Part shown: piece after piece, positions 25,925-35,011 of the stretch
Numbering within the stretch: position 1 is the stretch's first letter
How the letters are laid out: each line of letters opens with the position of its first letter
Assembly (NCBI RefSeq): GCF_000253115.1
Contig: NC_014145.1
Span: 1,426,001 to 1,490,000 of the forward strand
Length of the DNA stretch: 64,000 bases
Origin: Thiomonas arsenitoxydans
GTDB taxonomy: Bacteria; Pseudomonadota; Gammaproteobacteria; Burkholderiales; Burkholderiaceae_C
Reading direction: 5' to 3'
Program-made: the position numbers and the translations under genes
Notes under the pieces: generated by a model
Seen by the model: the letters and a program-made list of their open reading frames with translations, nothing else
Told to the model about the DNA's origin: nothing
Databases searched by the model: none

Positions 25925-27127
25925 TCACGCCAGCAGCGCTGCGGTTTGCAGGGCCATGACGCCTTCTTCGTCGGTGGGCAGGGCGAAGGCGGGGATGGGG
26001 CTGTCGCCGTGGGTGATGCAGGTCTGGCCTGCTGCGTTGTACAAGGGGTCGAGGCGCAGGCCCAGCCAGGACAGGGCATTGCACACTTCTTGCCGCACGC
26101 GGGCGCTGTGGGTGCCGATGCCGCCCGTGAAAACCAGGGCGTCGAGGCCGCCGATGTCTGCGGCGAGTGCGCCGATGTGATGGGCCACGCTGGCGGTGAA
26201 CAGGGCGATTGCTTCTTGCGCGCGCGCATCGGGGCTGGCTTCGAGGGTGCGCATGTCGCCACTCAGGCCGGAAAGGCCTTTGAGTCCGCTGTCGTGGTAG
26301 AGCATGGCGGTGATTCTCTGCGGGTCGAGGTGCTCTTCGGTGATCCAGTGCAGCACCAGGCCGGGGTCGATGGTGCCGCAGCGGGTGGACATGACCAAGC
26401 CGTCGAGTGCGGTGAACCCCATGGTCGTGCTCACGCTGCGCAGACCCCGCAGACCGCACAGGCTGGAGCCGCCTCCCAAATGCGCCACGATGACGGCGCC
26501 TTGCGCGCGCTCGCCCAGCAGCGGCGGCAGTTTGTGGGCGATGGCGTCGTAAGACAGGCCATGAAATCCGTAGCGTTTGAAGCCTTTGTCGTGCCAGTCG
26601 CGCGGGATGGCGTAGCGGCGGGCGAGATCGGTCTGCGTGGCGTGAAACGCGGTGTCGAAGCAGGCGATCTGCGGCACATCGGGCAGGCGGGCGGTGGCGG
26701 CGCCCACCCCGGCGAGCCCTGGCCCTTGATGCAGCGGGGCGAGGCTGCGCAGGGCGTCGAGGGCGGCGCGCACGGACGGTGTGATGCGCTGGGCCGATGT
26801 GAAGGTGGTGCCGCCATGCACGATGCGGTGGGCCACGGCGGTGATGGGGCCACAGCTGGGGCCGCAAAGCGCTGGTGTGATGAGGGTGTCGAGCAGGGTG
26901 TCCACCTCGGCGGCGATGTCGCCGCGCGGATCGCTTGAAGCGGTGCGGTGAGTCTGGCCTTGCGCGTCGGTCCAGCGCAGGGTGGCCTGGCCGTCGTGGC
27001 TGTCGATCTCGCCGCGCAGTTGGGCGGCCTCTGGCAGGTGTGGCCCGTGGCAGTCGCCGAGTTTGAACAGGGCGAATTTCAGGCTGGCTGAGCCGGTGTT
27101 GAGGCAGAGCAGGGTGGGCGAGGGCAT
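25925..27127 (-). CDS. ackA: Acetate kinase
   Basis: Interconverts acetyl phosphate plus ADP with acetate plus ATP. The product is 400 residues, the usual length. Family signatures are the N-terminal nucleotide/acyl-binding motif LCLNTGSASLKFAL, VAHRIVHGG, RYGFHGLSY (catalytic His region), VAHLGGGSSLCG, and the C-terminal LVFTGGIGTHSARVR. Last gene of a minus-strand operon phaC-maoC/ptb-ackA, 12 nt after the acyltransferase. With Ptb it can make ATP from acyl-CoA, or in reverse, and so links PHB metabolism with overflow carbon. Confidence 0.95.
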   Translation of the reverse strand: MPSPTLLCLNTGSASLKFALFKLGDCHGPHLPEAAQLRGEIDSHDGQATLRWTDAQGQTHRTASSDPRGDIAAEVDTLLDTLITPALCGPSCGPITAVAHRIVHGGTTFTSAQRITPSVRAALDALRSLAPLHQGPGLAGVGAATARLPDVPQIACFDTAFHATQTDLARRYAIPRDWHDKGFKRYGFHGLSYDAIAHKLPPLLGERAQGAVIVAHLGGGSSLCGLRGLRSVSTTMGFTALDGLVMSTRCGTIDPGLVLHWITEEHLDPQRITAMLYHDSGLKGLSGLSGDMRTLEASPDARAQEAIALFTASVAHHIGALAADIGGLDALVFTGGIGTHSARVRQEVCNALSWLGLRLDPLYNAAGQTCITHGDSPIPAFALPTDEEGVMALQTAALLA

Positions 27128-27139
27128 GGCGGGTTCTCT

Positions 27140-28582
27140 TTACGCGTGGGTCGCGGCGTCGATCGTGCCCATCTGGCCCGCGGCCCTGAGCAGGGCCTGG
27201 CGTTGCAGCACGGCCAGGGCGCAGGAGGCGAGCCGGGCTTCCACGCCATCGGCCCGGCTGGTGAGGATGATGGGCACGCGGGTGCCGATGACCAGCCCGG
27301 CGATGGTCGCGCCGCCGAGGTATTCGAGTTGCTTGGCCAGCATATTGCCCGACTCCAGATCGGGCGTGAGCAGAATGTCGGCCAGACCGGCTACCGGCGA
27401 GTTGATGCCTTTGGTCTTGGCGGCGGCCAGCGACAGCGCGTTGTCGAAGGCCAGCGGCCCGTCGAGAATGGCGCCGGTGATCTGCCCGCGGTCGGCCATT
27501 TTGCACAGTGCGGCGGCGTGCAGCGTGGCGGCCATATTGGCATTGACGGTCTCCACCGCGGCGAGAATGGCCATGCGTGGCGTTTCGACGCCCAGCGCCT
27601 GCGCCAGTTCGATGGCGTTTTGCGCGATGTCGCGCTTGGTGTCGAGATCCGGAGCGATGTTGATCGCTGCGTCGGTGATGAACAGCAGCCGGTCGGCCGC
27701 CGGGGCGTCGATGACGAACACATGGCTGGCGCGACGGCCGGTGCGCAGGCCGGTCTGGGCGTCGAAGGCGGCGTGCATCAATTCGTCGGTGTGCAGCGCG
27801 CCTTTCATCAGCGCGCCGACCTTGCCGCTGCGTGCCAGTTCGACCGCCAGCGCGGCGGCGGCGTGGCTGTGCTCGGTGGACATGAGTTGCCAGGGCGAGA
27901 GGTCGATGCCCGCGGCCTCTGCCGCCGCGCGGATACGGGCTTCCGGGCCGATCCACACGGGTTCGATCAACCCGGCCTGGGCGGCGTCGATCGCGCCCTG
28001 GATGGAGACTGCGTTCACCGGATGCACCACGGCCACGCGCATGGGTTTGAGGCCCTTGCAGCCCTCGCGCGCTTTGCTCACCAGCGCGAGCAGACGCTGG
28101 CCCGGATCGACCAGATGCAGTTGCGGCAGATGGGTGCGCGGGCGGCAGATTTTTTGCGTGGGCGCCTGCACCAGTGCCTGCCCGGAGGCGATGGTTTCGC
28201 CGCGCTGGTTGACCACCTTGCAGTCGAAGCGGATCTGGTGGCGCTCGGTCAATTTTTCGCGTGCGGTCACCGAGGCGGTCACGGTGTCGCCCAGCATCAC
28301 CGGGTGGTCGAACGACAACGATTGATCGACGTACACCGTGCCCGGCCCCGGCAGTTCGGTGCCGAGCAGGTTGGACAGCAGCATGCCGCTCCACATGCCG
28401 TGCGCCACCACCTGGTGAAACGGCGTGCTGCGGGCAAACTCCTCATCGACGTGCGAGGGGTTGGCATCGCCCGACATCACGGCAAAAGTGGAAATGTCGG
28501 CCCGGGTGAGGGTGCGCTGCAGGGTGGCGGAGTCGCCCAGGGAGATTTCGTCGAAGGTGCGGTTGCAGATCGTGTCGGTCAT
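27140..28582 (-). CDS. MaoC hydratase-phosphate acyltransferase fusion
   Basis: 480 residues. The N-terminal hot-dog MaoC domain (about 1-150) has DISTFAVMSGDANPSHVDEEFA and HGMWSGMLLSNLLG, the (R)-specific enoyl-CoA hydratase pattern with catalytic Asp and His. The C-terminal phosphate acetyl/butyryltransferase domain (about 165-475) contains LMKGALHTDELMHA, ITDAAINIAPDL and a GPLAFDNALS segment. The fusion is known as a bifunctional enoyl-CoA hydratase/phosphate acetyltransferase. It lies 23 nt after phaC and 12 nt before ackA. The hydratase half can supply (R)-3-hydroxyacyl-CoA to PhaC, and the acyltransferase feeds AckA. Confidence 0.9.
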   Translation of the reverse strand: MTDTICNRTFDEISLGDSATLQRTLTRADISTFAVMSGDANPSHVDEEFARSTPFHQVVAHGMWSGMLLSNLLGTELPGPGTVYVDQSLSFDHPVMLGDTVTASVTAREKLTERHQIRFDCKVVNQRGETIASGQALVQAPTQKICRPRTHLPQLHLVDPGQRLLALVSKAREGCKGLKPMRVAVVHPVNAVSIQGAIDAAQAGLIEPVWIGPEARIRAAAEAAGIDLSPWQLMSTEHSHAAAALAVELARSGKVGALMKGALHTDELMHAAFDAQTGLRTGRRASHVFVIDAPAADRLLFITDAAINIAPDLDTKRDIAQNAIELAQALGVETPRMAILAAVETVNANMAATLHAAALCKMADRGQITGAILDGPLAFDNALSLAAAKTKGINSPVAGLADILLTPDLESGNMLAKQLEYLGGATIAGLVIGTRVPIILTSRADGVEARLASCALAVLQRQALLRAAGQMGTIDAATHA

Positions 28583-28605
28583 GAGTAGAGTCTCGTAGAG
28601 TGAGT

Positions 28606-30660
28606 TCAGCGCTGCAGCACATACTCGCCGGGCGCTTCGGCCAGCGGGGGATAGTCCACACTGCCGCAGGCGGGCGGCGCGACTTGCTGCGCGCTGCCTT
28701 TGGCCACCAGCCATTGCTCCCAGCGCGGCCACCAGGAGCCTTCTTCGGCCTGCGCTATTTGCACCCAATGCGCCGGGTCGATGTAAGGGCGACCGCCGGG
28801 GTGCAGCGCCCAGCGATAGTGGCGGCGTGGATGGCCGGGCTCGCTCACGATGCCCGCGTTGTGTCCGCCGCTGGTGAGCACAAAGGTCACTTCGGAGTCG
28901 GCCAGCAGATGGATCTTGTAGACCGATTTCCACGGTGCGACATGGTCGGTCTCGGTGCCGACGACGAACCAGGGCGCCGTCACGTTTTCCACCGCGACCG
29001 GGCGGCCATCGACGGCGTAGTGCCCTTCGGCCAGGGCGTTGCGCAAGTAGAGCTTGCGCAGGTATTCGCTGTGCATGCGATAGGGCATGCGGGTGGCGTC
29101 GGCATTCCAGGCCATGAGATCGTTCATCGGCGCGCGCTCGCCCATGAGGTAATCGCGCATCAGGCGCGACCAGATCAGGTCGGACGAGCGCAGCATCTGG
29201 AAGGTGCCGGCCATCTGGGTGGTGTCGAGATAGCCCTGCGACCACATCAGGTCTTCGAGAAAACTGATCTGGCTCTCATCGGTAAACAGGGTGAGTTCGC
29301 CGGCTTCGGTGAAGTCGGTCTGCGCCGCGAACAGGCTGACACTGGCCAGACGTTCATCACCGCGCCGCGCCAGCGCTGCGGCTGCGATGGACAGCAGGGT
29401 GCCGCCCAGGCAGTAGCCTGCGGCGTGCACCTTGCGGCCGGGCAGGATGGAAGTCACCGCATCGAGCGCGGCAAAGGGGCCGAGGTGCAAATAGTCATCC
29501 ATGCCCAGATCGCGTTCGTCCGCGCCCGGGTTTTTCCACGACAGCATGAACACCGTGTGGCCCTGATCGACCAGAAACTTCACCAGCGAGTTGTGCGGCG
29601 ACAGGTCGAGGATGTAGTACTTCATGATCCACGCCGGCACGATGAGCACCGGCTCGGCCAGCACCGTGGGCGTGGTCGGGCTGTACTGGATGAGTTCCAT
29701 CAGGCGGTTGCGCAGCACCACTTTGCCCGGGGTCGCCGCCAGCTCGTGGCCGGGGCGAAACTGCTCCACCCCGGCGGGCGGGCGTTTGTCGAGCATGCGC
29801 TGGGCATCGTCGAGCCAGTTGCGCAGGCCTTGCGCCAAATTGGCGCCGCCGCTGCTCAGGGTGCGCTCCAGCACTTCGGGGTTGGTCCAGAAAAAGTTGC
29901 TGGGCGAGAGCATGTCCATCCACTGACGCGCCATGAAGGCCACCACCTGCTCGTGATGCGGCGACACGCCGCGCACGCCGTGGGCGGTGGCATCGACGAG
30001 TTGTTCGCGCAGCAAAAAGCGCTGGGCCAGCAGGTTGAACGGAAACTGCTGCCACTGCGCCGCACTGAAGCGCCGGTCGTTGGGGGTGGGGGCGACGCAG
30101 TCGGGGCAGGGGGTGCGGTCGGCGCGCAGGGCGTGCGTGCCCAATTCGGCGGCGTAGCGCAGCCATCGCCCCTGCATCTCCAGCGCCTGTGCGGCGAGGC
30201 TGGCCTGCTTGCCGGGCGAGGCCGCCATGTGCATGCCCCAGTCGGCAAAGGCCAGGCCGAGCGCGGCGGGCGACAGACCGAGCGTGGCCTTGGCCGTGAG
30301 AGCGTGCAGCGCCCGGTCGATCAGTTCGCGCATGGCTTGCTCGTGGTCGGGCGGGGTGAGCGCCTGCGCATCGGCGGGAGGCAGAGGGATGCTAGTCGGT
30401 GCGATTGCACCCAGCGCGCCAGCCTGAACGTCGGCTACGGCATTGGCGGCGGCCACGGGCGGCGATTCGGCGGCCTTGTTCACGGCTTGTTTCACTGGCA
30501 AGGGCGTCGTGGCAGTTGCCGGGGCGGTAGTGCGCAATTTGCGCGGTTTGCGGCTTGGAGCTGGGATCTGGCTCTTAGGAAACTCGCCGGGCCGCCCTAA
30601 TGGTTCCTGGCCCTTCGAGGGGAGAGCCGAGCGAAGCGCTGGTTTTCGGGGTGGGCTCAT
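28606..30660 (-). CDS. phaC: Class I poly-3-hydroxyalkanoate synthase
   Basis: Polymerises (R)-3-hydroxyacyl-CoA into storage granules. The product is 684 residues from the ATG at 30660, preceded by AAGGAGAAGCGAT. Catalytic nucleophile C417 lies in the lipase-like box GYCLGG. The Asp is probably in the GTETDHVAPW region and the general-base His in SGGHNAGI. The N-terminal 120 residues form an extra Ala/Pro/Lys-rich low-complexity tail before the usual PhaC N-terminal domain (FADWGMHMAASPGKQ). This explains a length about 90-100 residues greater than typical class I enzymes. First gene of the phaC-maoC/ptb-ackA operon. Confidence 0.95.
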   Translation of the reverse strand: MSPPRKPALRSALPSKGQEPLGRPGEFPKSQIPAPSRKPRKLRTTAPATATTPLPVKQAVNKAAESPPVAAANAVADVQAGALGAIAPTSIPLPPADAQALTPPDHEQAMRELIDRALHALTAKATLGLSPAALGLAFADWGMHMAASPGKQASLAAQALEMQGRWLRYAAELGTHALRADRTPCPDCVAPTPNDRRFSAAQWQQFPFNLLAQRFLLREQLVDATAHGVRGVSPHHEQVVAFMARQWMDMLSPSNFFWTNPEVLERTLSSGGANLAQGLRNWLDDAQRMLDKRPPAGVEQFRPGHELAATPGKVVLRNRLMELIQYSPTTPTVLAEPVLIVPAWIMKYYILDLSPHNSLVKFLVDQGHTVFMLSWKNPGADERDLGMDDYLHLGPFAALDAVTSILPGRKVHAAGYCLGGTLLSIAAAALARRGDERLASVSLFAAQTDFTEAGELTLFTDESQISFLEDLMWSQGYLDTTQMAGTFQMLRSSDLIWSRLMRDYLMGERAPMNDLMAWNADATRMPYRMHSEYLRKLYLRNALAEGHYAVDGRPVAVENVTAPWFVVGTETDHVAPWKSVYKIHLLADSEVTFVLTSGGHNAGIVSEPGHPRRHYRWALHPGGRPYIDPAHWVQIAQAEEGSWWPRWEQWLVAKGSAQQVAPPACGSVDYPPLAEAPGEYVLQR

Positions 30661-30847
30661 ATCGCTTCTCCTTGACAGATCATTCCATTTGAATGTCGCA
30701 GTGCAGCATGGCACTTGATCCGCATCAAGTCGGCGGGGTATGCAGATGCAACACGCAGATGCAATGCGCCACGCCGTTCTGTCACGCCGCTGGCGAAACA
30801 CTTCCTGCAAAATAGCACTCCATCATGAAATTACGAGAAAGCCGGTT

Positions 30848-32173
30848 ATGCGCGTCACAGTCATAGGAGCGGGTTATGTGGGTCTGGTGACCGCTGCGTG
30901 TTTTGCCGATGTGGGCAATCAGGTCACCTGCATCGAGCGCGATGCCGAGCGCCTGTCTGCACTGCGCGACCGGGCCGAAGTGCCGTTCTACGAACCGGGT
31001 CTGAGCGATCTGGTGCGGCGCAACATCGAGCAGGGCCGTCTGACCTTGAGCCCGAGCATCGCCGAAGGGCTGCCGGGTTCGCAGGTGTGCTTCATAGCGG
31101 TGGGCACGCCGTCGCTGCCCAATGGTCAGGCCGATCTGTCTCAGGTGGAAGGCGCCGCCACGGAAATCGGCCGCGCCATGACCGGACCGCTGGTGGTGGT
31201 GCAGAAGTCCACCGCGCCGGTGGGCACCATTCCCAAGGTGCGCGCGCTGGTCGAAGCCGGTCTGGCGGCGCGCGGGGTGAGCCATCGCCTAGGCGTGGTG
31301 AGCAATCCGGAATTTCTCAAGGAAGGTTCCGCCATTGAAGATTTCACCCGCGGCGACCGCATCGTGCTGGGCAGCGACGACCCGCAGGCCATCGCCACCA
31401 TGCGCGAGCTGTACCGGCCGTTCAACCGCAATCACGAAAAAATCATGGTGATGGACGCCGCCAGCGCCGAACTCACCAAATACGCCGCCAACGCCATGCT
31501 GGCTACGCGCATCTCGTTCATGAACGAACTCGCCCGCATCGCCGAAGCGGTGGGGGCGGACATCGAGCAGATTCGCAAAGGCATCGGCGTCGATCACCGC
31601 ATCGGCAGCCATTTTCTCTACGCTGGCGCGGGCTATGGCGGCTCGTGCTTTCCCAAAGACGTGAAGGCCCTGGCGCACACCGCGCGCGAACTCGGGCTGC
31701 ACGCCGAACTGGTGGAGGCGGTGGAGGCGGTCAACCAGCGGCAGAAGCTGCGGGTGTTCGAGAAAATCAGCGACCACTATCAGGGCAAGCTGGCTGGCAA
31801 GACCATCGCCCTGTGGGGCTTGGCCTTCAAGCCGAACACCGACGACATGCGCGACGCGCCCAGTCTGGACCTCATCACCGCGCTGCTGCAGGCCGGTGCG
31901 CGAGTGCAGACCTGGGACCCGGTTGCGGTAGAAATGGCGCGGCGCCTGCTGCCCGAGCATCCCGCGCTGGAGTTTTCCGCCGACGCCCGCGCCACGCTGA
32001 GCGGGGCGGATGCGTTAGTCGTCATCACCGAATGGCATGCCTTCCGCTCGCCCGATTTCACCTCTCTGGCAGCCACCCTGCGCGACCGCGTGGTGTTCGA
32101 CGGCCGCAATATCTGGGACCCGGAGTTCGTGCGCAGCACGGGCCTGCGTTACTACGGCATCGGTCGCGGCTGA
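30848..32173 (+). CDS. ugd: UDP-glucose 6-dehydrogenase
   Basis: Oxidises UDP-glucose to UDP-glucuronate for polysaccharide synthesis, using two NAD+. The product is 441 residues from the ATG at 30848; an upstream in-frame start at 30740 would add 36 unlikely residues. The N-terminal Rossmann motif is MRVTVIGAGYVGLVTAACFA. VQKSTAPVGT, NPEFLKEGSAI, the catalytic Cys in YGGSCFPKDVKAL, and GLAFKPNTDDMRDAPS are all present. It stands alone, divergent from phaC across a 187-nt shared promoter region. Confidence 0.95.
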   Translation: MRVTVIGAGYVGLVTAACFADVGNQVTCIERDAERLSALRDRAEVPFYEPGLSDLVRRNIEQGRLTLSPSIAEGLPGSQVCFIAVGTPSLPNGQADLSQVEGAATEIGRAMTGPLVVVQKSTAPVGTIPKVRALVEAGLAARGVSHRLGVVSNPEFLKEGSAIEDFTRGDRIVLGSDDPQAIATMRELYRPFNRNHEKIMVMDAASAELTKYAANAMLATRISFMNELARIAEAVGADIEQIRKGIGVDHRIGSHFLYAGAGYGGSCFPKDVKALAHTARELGLHAELVEAVEAVNQRQKLRVFEKISDHYQGKLAGKTIALWGLAFKPNTDDMRDAPSLDLITALLQAGARVQTWDPVAVEMARRLLPEHPALEFSADARATLSGADALVVITEWHAFRSPDFTSLAATLRDRVVFDGRNIWDPEFVRSTGLRYYGIGRG

Positions 32174-32206
32174 CTACCCGATTACTTTAGCGTTTGCCGT
32201 CTTGGG

Positions 32207-32872
32207 ATGAACGAACTCGCACACTGTCCTGAGATTCTTCCGCCTGAGCTTGCCGAGTTGATTGATTGCTTCGGTCGGGCTTGGGCGAATAGCCCGTCTC
32301 GTCCTTGTCCTTCTGCCAAGGCCATTGCGCATTGGTCTGAATTGTTGACTGCATGGGTAGCTGCTGACGACTTGCCTTTGTTTGTCCGCAAACACGCCAA
32401 CAACCGCGGTTCCGTTATTTCTCACCCATCTGGTCGCTCCCTTGTTCCCTGTGACAACAGCCCCGCCCACTGGGCATACGTCATGGCAACAAATGGCGAA
32501 TGCCCATCGCCTCAAGACATCAAAGCGCTTCTAGAAAAAGATGCAATCCCCGTCGCTATGATTCAGAATGCTGCGGAAAGAACCGTCGCCAAATACCATT
32601 GCAGACTTGCAAGAAGGTTCAACGTCAACAAGTACGGCTGGAAACTTGCCCACATTCAGGGCGTCGGGCTGAATAACCGGAACCCCATTTCCGCGCTTCC
32701 TCTTCAGCGGCTTACTGATCAATTCCTCTCGCTCATGGCGCCAGCCAATATGTTTGTCGTCCCTCTTGCTTGGGGCGGTATCGGGGAGATCGAAGCGGTA
32801 ATTCAAGCGGTGAAGTCCGTGCAATTTACCGACGACCGCTTAATCCATCAAGTCATTGGCGCTACGCGATAA
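32207..32872 (+). CDS. Hypothetical protein, lower GC than neighbours
   Basis: 221 residues, starting 33 nt after ugd with only a weak ribosome binding site. I recognise no family. Notable features are ERTVAKYHCRLARRF in the middle, then KYGWKLAHIQGVGLNNRNP and a C-terminal MFVVPLAWGGIGEIEAVIQAV. The coding sequence is visibly less GC-rich and has different codon use than the surrounding core genes, which suggests acquisition. The KLAHI-GVG pattern recalls small nuclease-like or defence proteins, but this is a guess. Confidence 0.6.
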   Translation: MNELAHCPEILPPELAELIDCFGRAWANSPSRPCPSAKAIAHWSELLTAWVAADDLPLFVRKHANNRGSVISHPSGRSLVPCDNSPAHWAYVMATNGECPSPQDIKALLEKDAIPVAMIQNAAERTVAKYHCRLARRFNVNKYGWKLAHIQGVGLNNRNPISALPLQRLTDQFLSLMAPANMFVVPLAWGGIGEIEAVIQAVKSVQFTDDRLIHQVIGATR

Positions 32873-32985
32873 AGCCGCGCAGCGCCAATGACTTTTACTG
32901 TAGGCACCACAAGCAGCCGATTTTTTCCGCTGGGAATTCGTTTCTGCGTAACTTTCGGCGATAGGCGGCCCCTGCCAGATATCTC

Positions 32986-33369
32986 TCAGGAGATCGGCAC
33001 GATCTCCTTGCCGTAGGGGAAGAACGCCAGCCCGGCCAGCTTGATGTGCTGCAGGGCGAAGGGGATGCCGATGATGGTGATGGCGCATAGCACGGCCGAA
33101 ACCAGGTGCCCCAGCGCCAGCCACCAGCCGAACAGGATGGCCCAGATCAGATTGCCCAGGGCGCCGATGCCGCTGCCCAGCGTGCCCGCGGGTTTGTCCG
33201 CCACTTTGCGGCCGAAGGGCCAGAAGCTGAAGGTGCCGATGCGGAAGGCTGCAATCGCCCAGGGAATGCCGATGATGGTGATGGCGCAGATCAGCGCGGT
33301 AAACCACCAGGCCAGGCCCATGACAAAGCCGCCGAGGATGAACCAGAGAATGTTGCCGATCAGTCGCAT
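32986..33369 (-). CDS. yccF: YccF-domain inner membrane protein
   Basis: 127 residues from the ATG at 33369; an upstream in-frame start at 33435 is less likely. Two copies of the YccF repeat are visible: NILWFILGGFVMGLAWWFTA with CAITIIGIPWAIAAFRI, then NLIWAILFGWWLALGHLV with CAITIIGIPFALQHIKLAG. Four hydrophobic segments are predicted. The function is not established. It is monocistronic, divergent from the flagellar cluster. Confidence 0.9.
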   Translation of the reverse strand: MRLIGNILWFILGGFVMGLAWWFTALICAITIIGIPWAIAAFRIGTFSFWPFGRKVADKPAGTLGSGIGALGNLIWAILFGWWLALGHLVSAVLCAITIIGIPFALQHIKLAGLAFFPYGKEIVPIS

Positions 33370-33554
33370 GAAAGTCCTTGGATGAGGAAACAGGGGTATT
33401 TTGCGTGACATGCGGCCTTGGCCCGCGGATTGCAATGACAGGGGCAGAAGTCCTGCCGCATGACGGGTTGAGGTGAAGCAGACGGGGGTTTTTCCCGCTT
33501 TGGCGTCAATCGACCGACGGCAGGACGTGCAAACGTCAGGAAATCGTCGCCGCC

Positions 33555-33941
33555 ATGTCGCCCTCTGCCTTACCCGATCCGCTGAGTTGGACCGAACTGC
33601 TGCGCGTGTTCGGTGGTCTGGTCGTCGTCATCGTGGTGTTGGTTGCCGCGCTGTGGTTGCTCAAACGCTTTCAGACTGGCCTGCGCACGCCCAGCGGCCC
33701 GATGCGGGTGCTGGCTACCCTGAGCCTGGCGCCGCGCGAGCGTCTGCTGCTGGTGCAGGTGGGTGAGCAGCAACTGCTGCTGGGGTCGAGCGCGCAGGGG
33801 CTGGCCTGTCTGCATGTGCTGAGCACGCCCGTCGAATTGCAGCCGCCAGCAGGAGGGCAGGGCTTGGGCGCCGCACTGCCGCCGACCTTTCCTGACTGGC
33901 TGCGACGCGCTGTTGAGCAGCGCGGAAAGGCCAAGCCATGA
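33555..33941 (+). CDS. fliO: Flagellar biosynthesis protein FliO
   Basis: Small membrane protein that helps assemble the FliP ring of the flagellar export gate. 128 residues, one strong transmembrane helix (about 20-42, VFGGLVVVIVVLVAALWLL), then the conserved LATLSLAPRERLLLVQVGEQQLLLG motif. Overlaps fliP by 4 nt. First gene in the window of the flagellar run. Confidence 0.9.
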   Translation: MSPSALPDPLSWTELLRVFGGLVVVIVVLVAALWLLKRFQTGLRTPSGPMRVLATLSLAPRERLLLVQVGEQQLLLGSSAQGLACLHVLSTPVELQPPAGGQGLGAALPPTFPDWLRRAVEQRGKAKP

Positions 33942-34705
33942 AGCGTGCGCACTTGCTGCGGCCCTCGCGCTGGTTGCCGCGCGGTTTGGCGGCCGCCTTG
34001 CTGCTCTTACCGCTGTGGGCGAGCGCGCAGGTGTTGCCCGCGTTCACCTCCAGCCCGGCAGCGGGCGGCGGCACCGAATACAGCTTGAGCGTGCAGACCC
34101 TGCTGTTCATGACCGCGCTGGTGTTCCTGCCGGCCATGCTGCTGATGATGACGGCGTTCACCCGCATCATCATCGTGCTGTCGCTGCTCAAGCAGGCGCT
34201 GGGTACGACCACGGTGCCGCCCAGCCAAGTCATCGTCGGGTTGTCGCTGTTTCTCACCTTCTTCGTTATGAGCCCGGTGCTCAATCAGGTGAATGACGTG
34301 GCGATCAAGCCACTGATGGACAACCAGATCACCATGCAGCAGGCGCTGCAAATGGGCGCCGCGCCGCTGCGCACCTTCATGCTGGGGCAGACCCGGCAGG
34401 AAGACCTGGCGCTGTTCGTCAAGCTCTCGGGACACAAGGCACTGGACAAGCCCGCAGACACGCCCATGAGCCTGCTGGTTCCGGCCTTCGTGACCTCGGA
34501 GCTGAAGACCGCTTTCCAGATCGGCTTTGTGATCTTCATTCCCTTTCTGATCATCGACATGGTGGTGGCCGCGGTGCTGATGTCGATGGGCATGATGATG
34601 CTCTCACCCGTCACCGTGTCGTTTCCGCTCAAGCTCATGCTTTTCGTGCTGGTGGGCGGGTGGGAACTGGTGATCGGCTCGCTGATGCAGAGCTTCATTC
34701 ACTGA
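33938..34705 (+). CDS. fliP: Flagellar export gate protein FliP
   Basis: Core of the export gate (FliP5FliQ4FliR1). 255 residues with an N-terminal signal sequence (ALLLLPLWASAQ), a helical hairpin containing LLMMTAFTRIIIVLSLLKQALGT, and the conserved LVPAFVTSELKTAFQIGF and PFLIIDMVVAAVLMSMGM segments. Overlaps fliO by 4 nt and precedes fliQ by 13 nt. Confidence 0.97.
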   Translation: MKRAHLLRPSRWLPRGLAAALLLLPLWASAQVLPAFTSSPAAGGGTEYSLSVQTLLFMTALVFLPAMLLMMTAFTRIIIVLSLLKQALGTTTVPPSQVIVGLSLFLTFFVMSPVLNQVNDVAIKPLMDNQITMQQALQMGAAPLRTFMLGQTRQEDLALFVKLSGHKALDKPADTPMSLLVPAFVTSELKTAFQIGFVIFIPFLIIDMVVAAVLMSMGMMMLSPVTVSFPLKLMLFVLVGGWELVIGSLMQSFIH

Positions 34706-34718
34706 CTTCGAGGACGAC

Positions 34719-34994
34719 ATGACTCCAGAAGCCATTACCACCATCGCGCAGCAGGCGCTGTGGGTGACTTTTCTCGTGGCGCTGCCGCTGCTGGGGGTGG
34801 CGCTGGTCGTCGGCCTGGTGGTGAGCCTGATTCAGGCGGCCACCCAGCTCAACGAAATGACCCTGAGCTTCGTGCCCAAGGTGCTGGCGATGGGGCTGGC
34901 CGGGGTGATTGCCGGGCCGTGGATGTTGCATGTGATGATGGACTTCACCATCCGCCTGTTCCAGAGCATTCCGCATCTGCTCAACGGCGGCTGA
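34719..34994 (+). CDS. fliQ: Flagellar export gate protein FliQ
   Basis: 91 residues, two transmembrane helices (about 16-40 and 52-75), with typical motifs LPLLGVALVVGLVVSLIQA and TQLNEMTLSFVPK. Part of the fliOPQR block. Confidence 0.97.
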   Translation: MTPEAITTIAQQALWVTFLVALPLLGVALVVGLVVSLIQAATQLNEMTLSFVPKVLAMGLAGVIAGPWMLHVMMDFTIRLFQSIPHLLNGG

Positions 34995-35011
34995 TCGCGC
35001 TGCGCACCGAC

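Noticed and set aside
26982..30600. Long plus-strand ORFs of 447, 480 and 666 residues opposite phaC, ptb and ackA
   Set aside because: Antisense shadows in high-GC DNA; the minus-strand genes have clear family matches.
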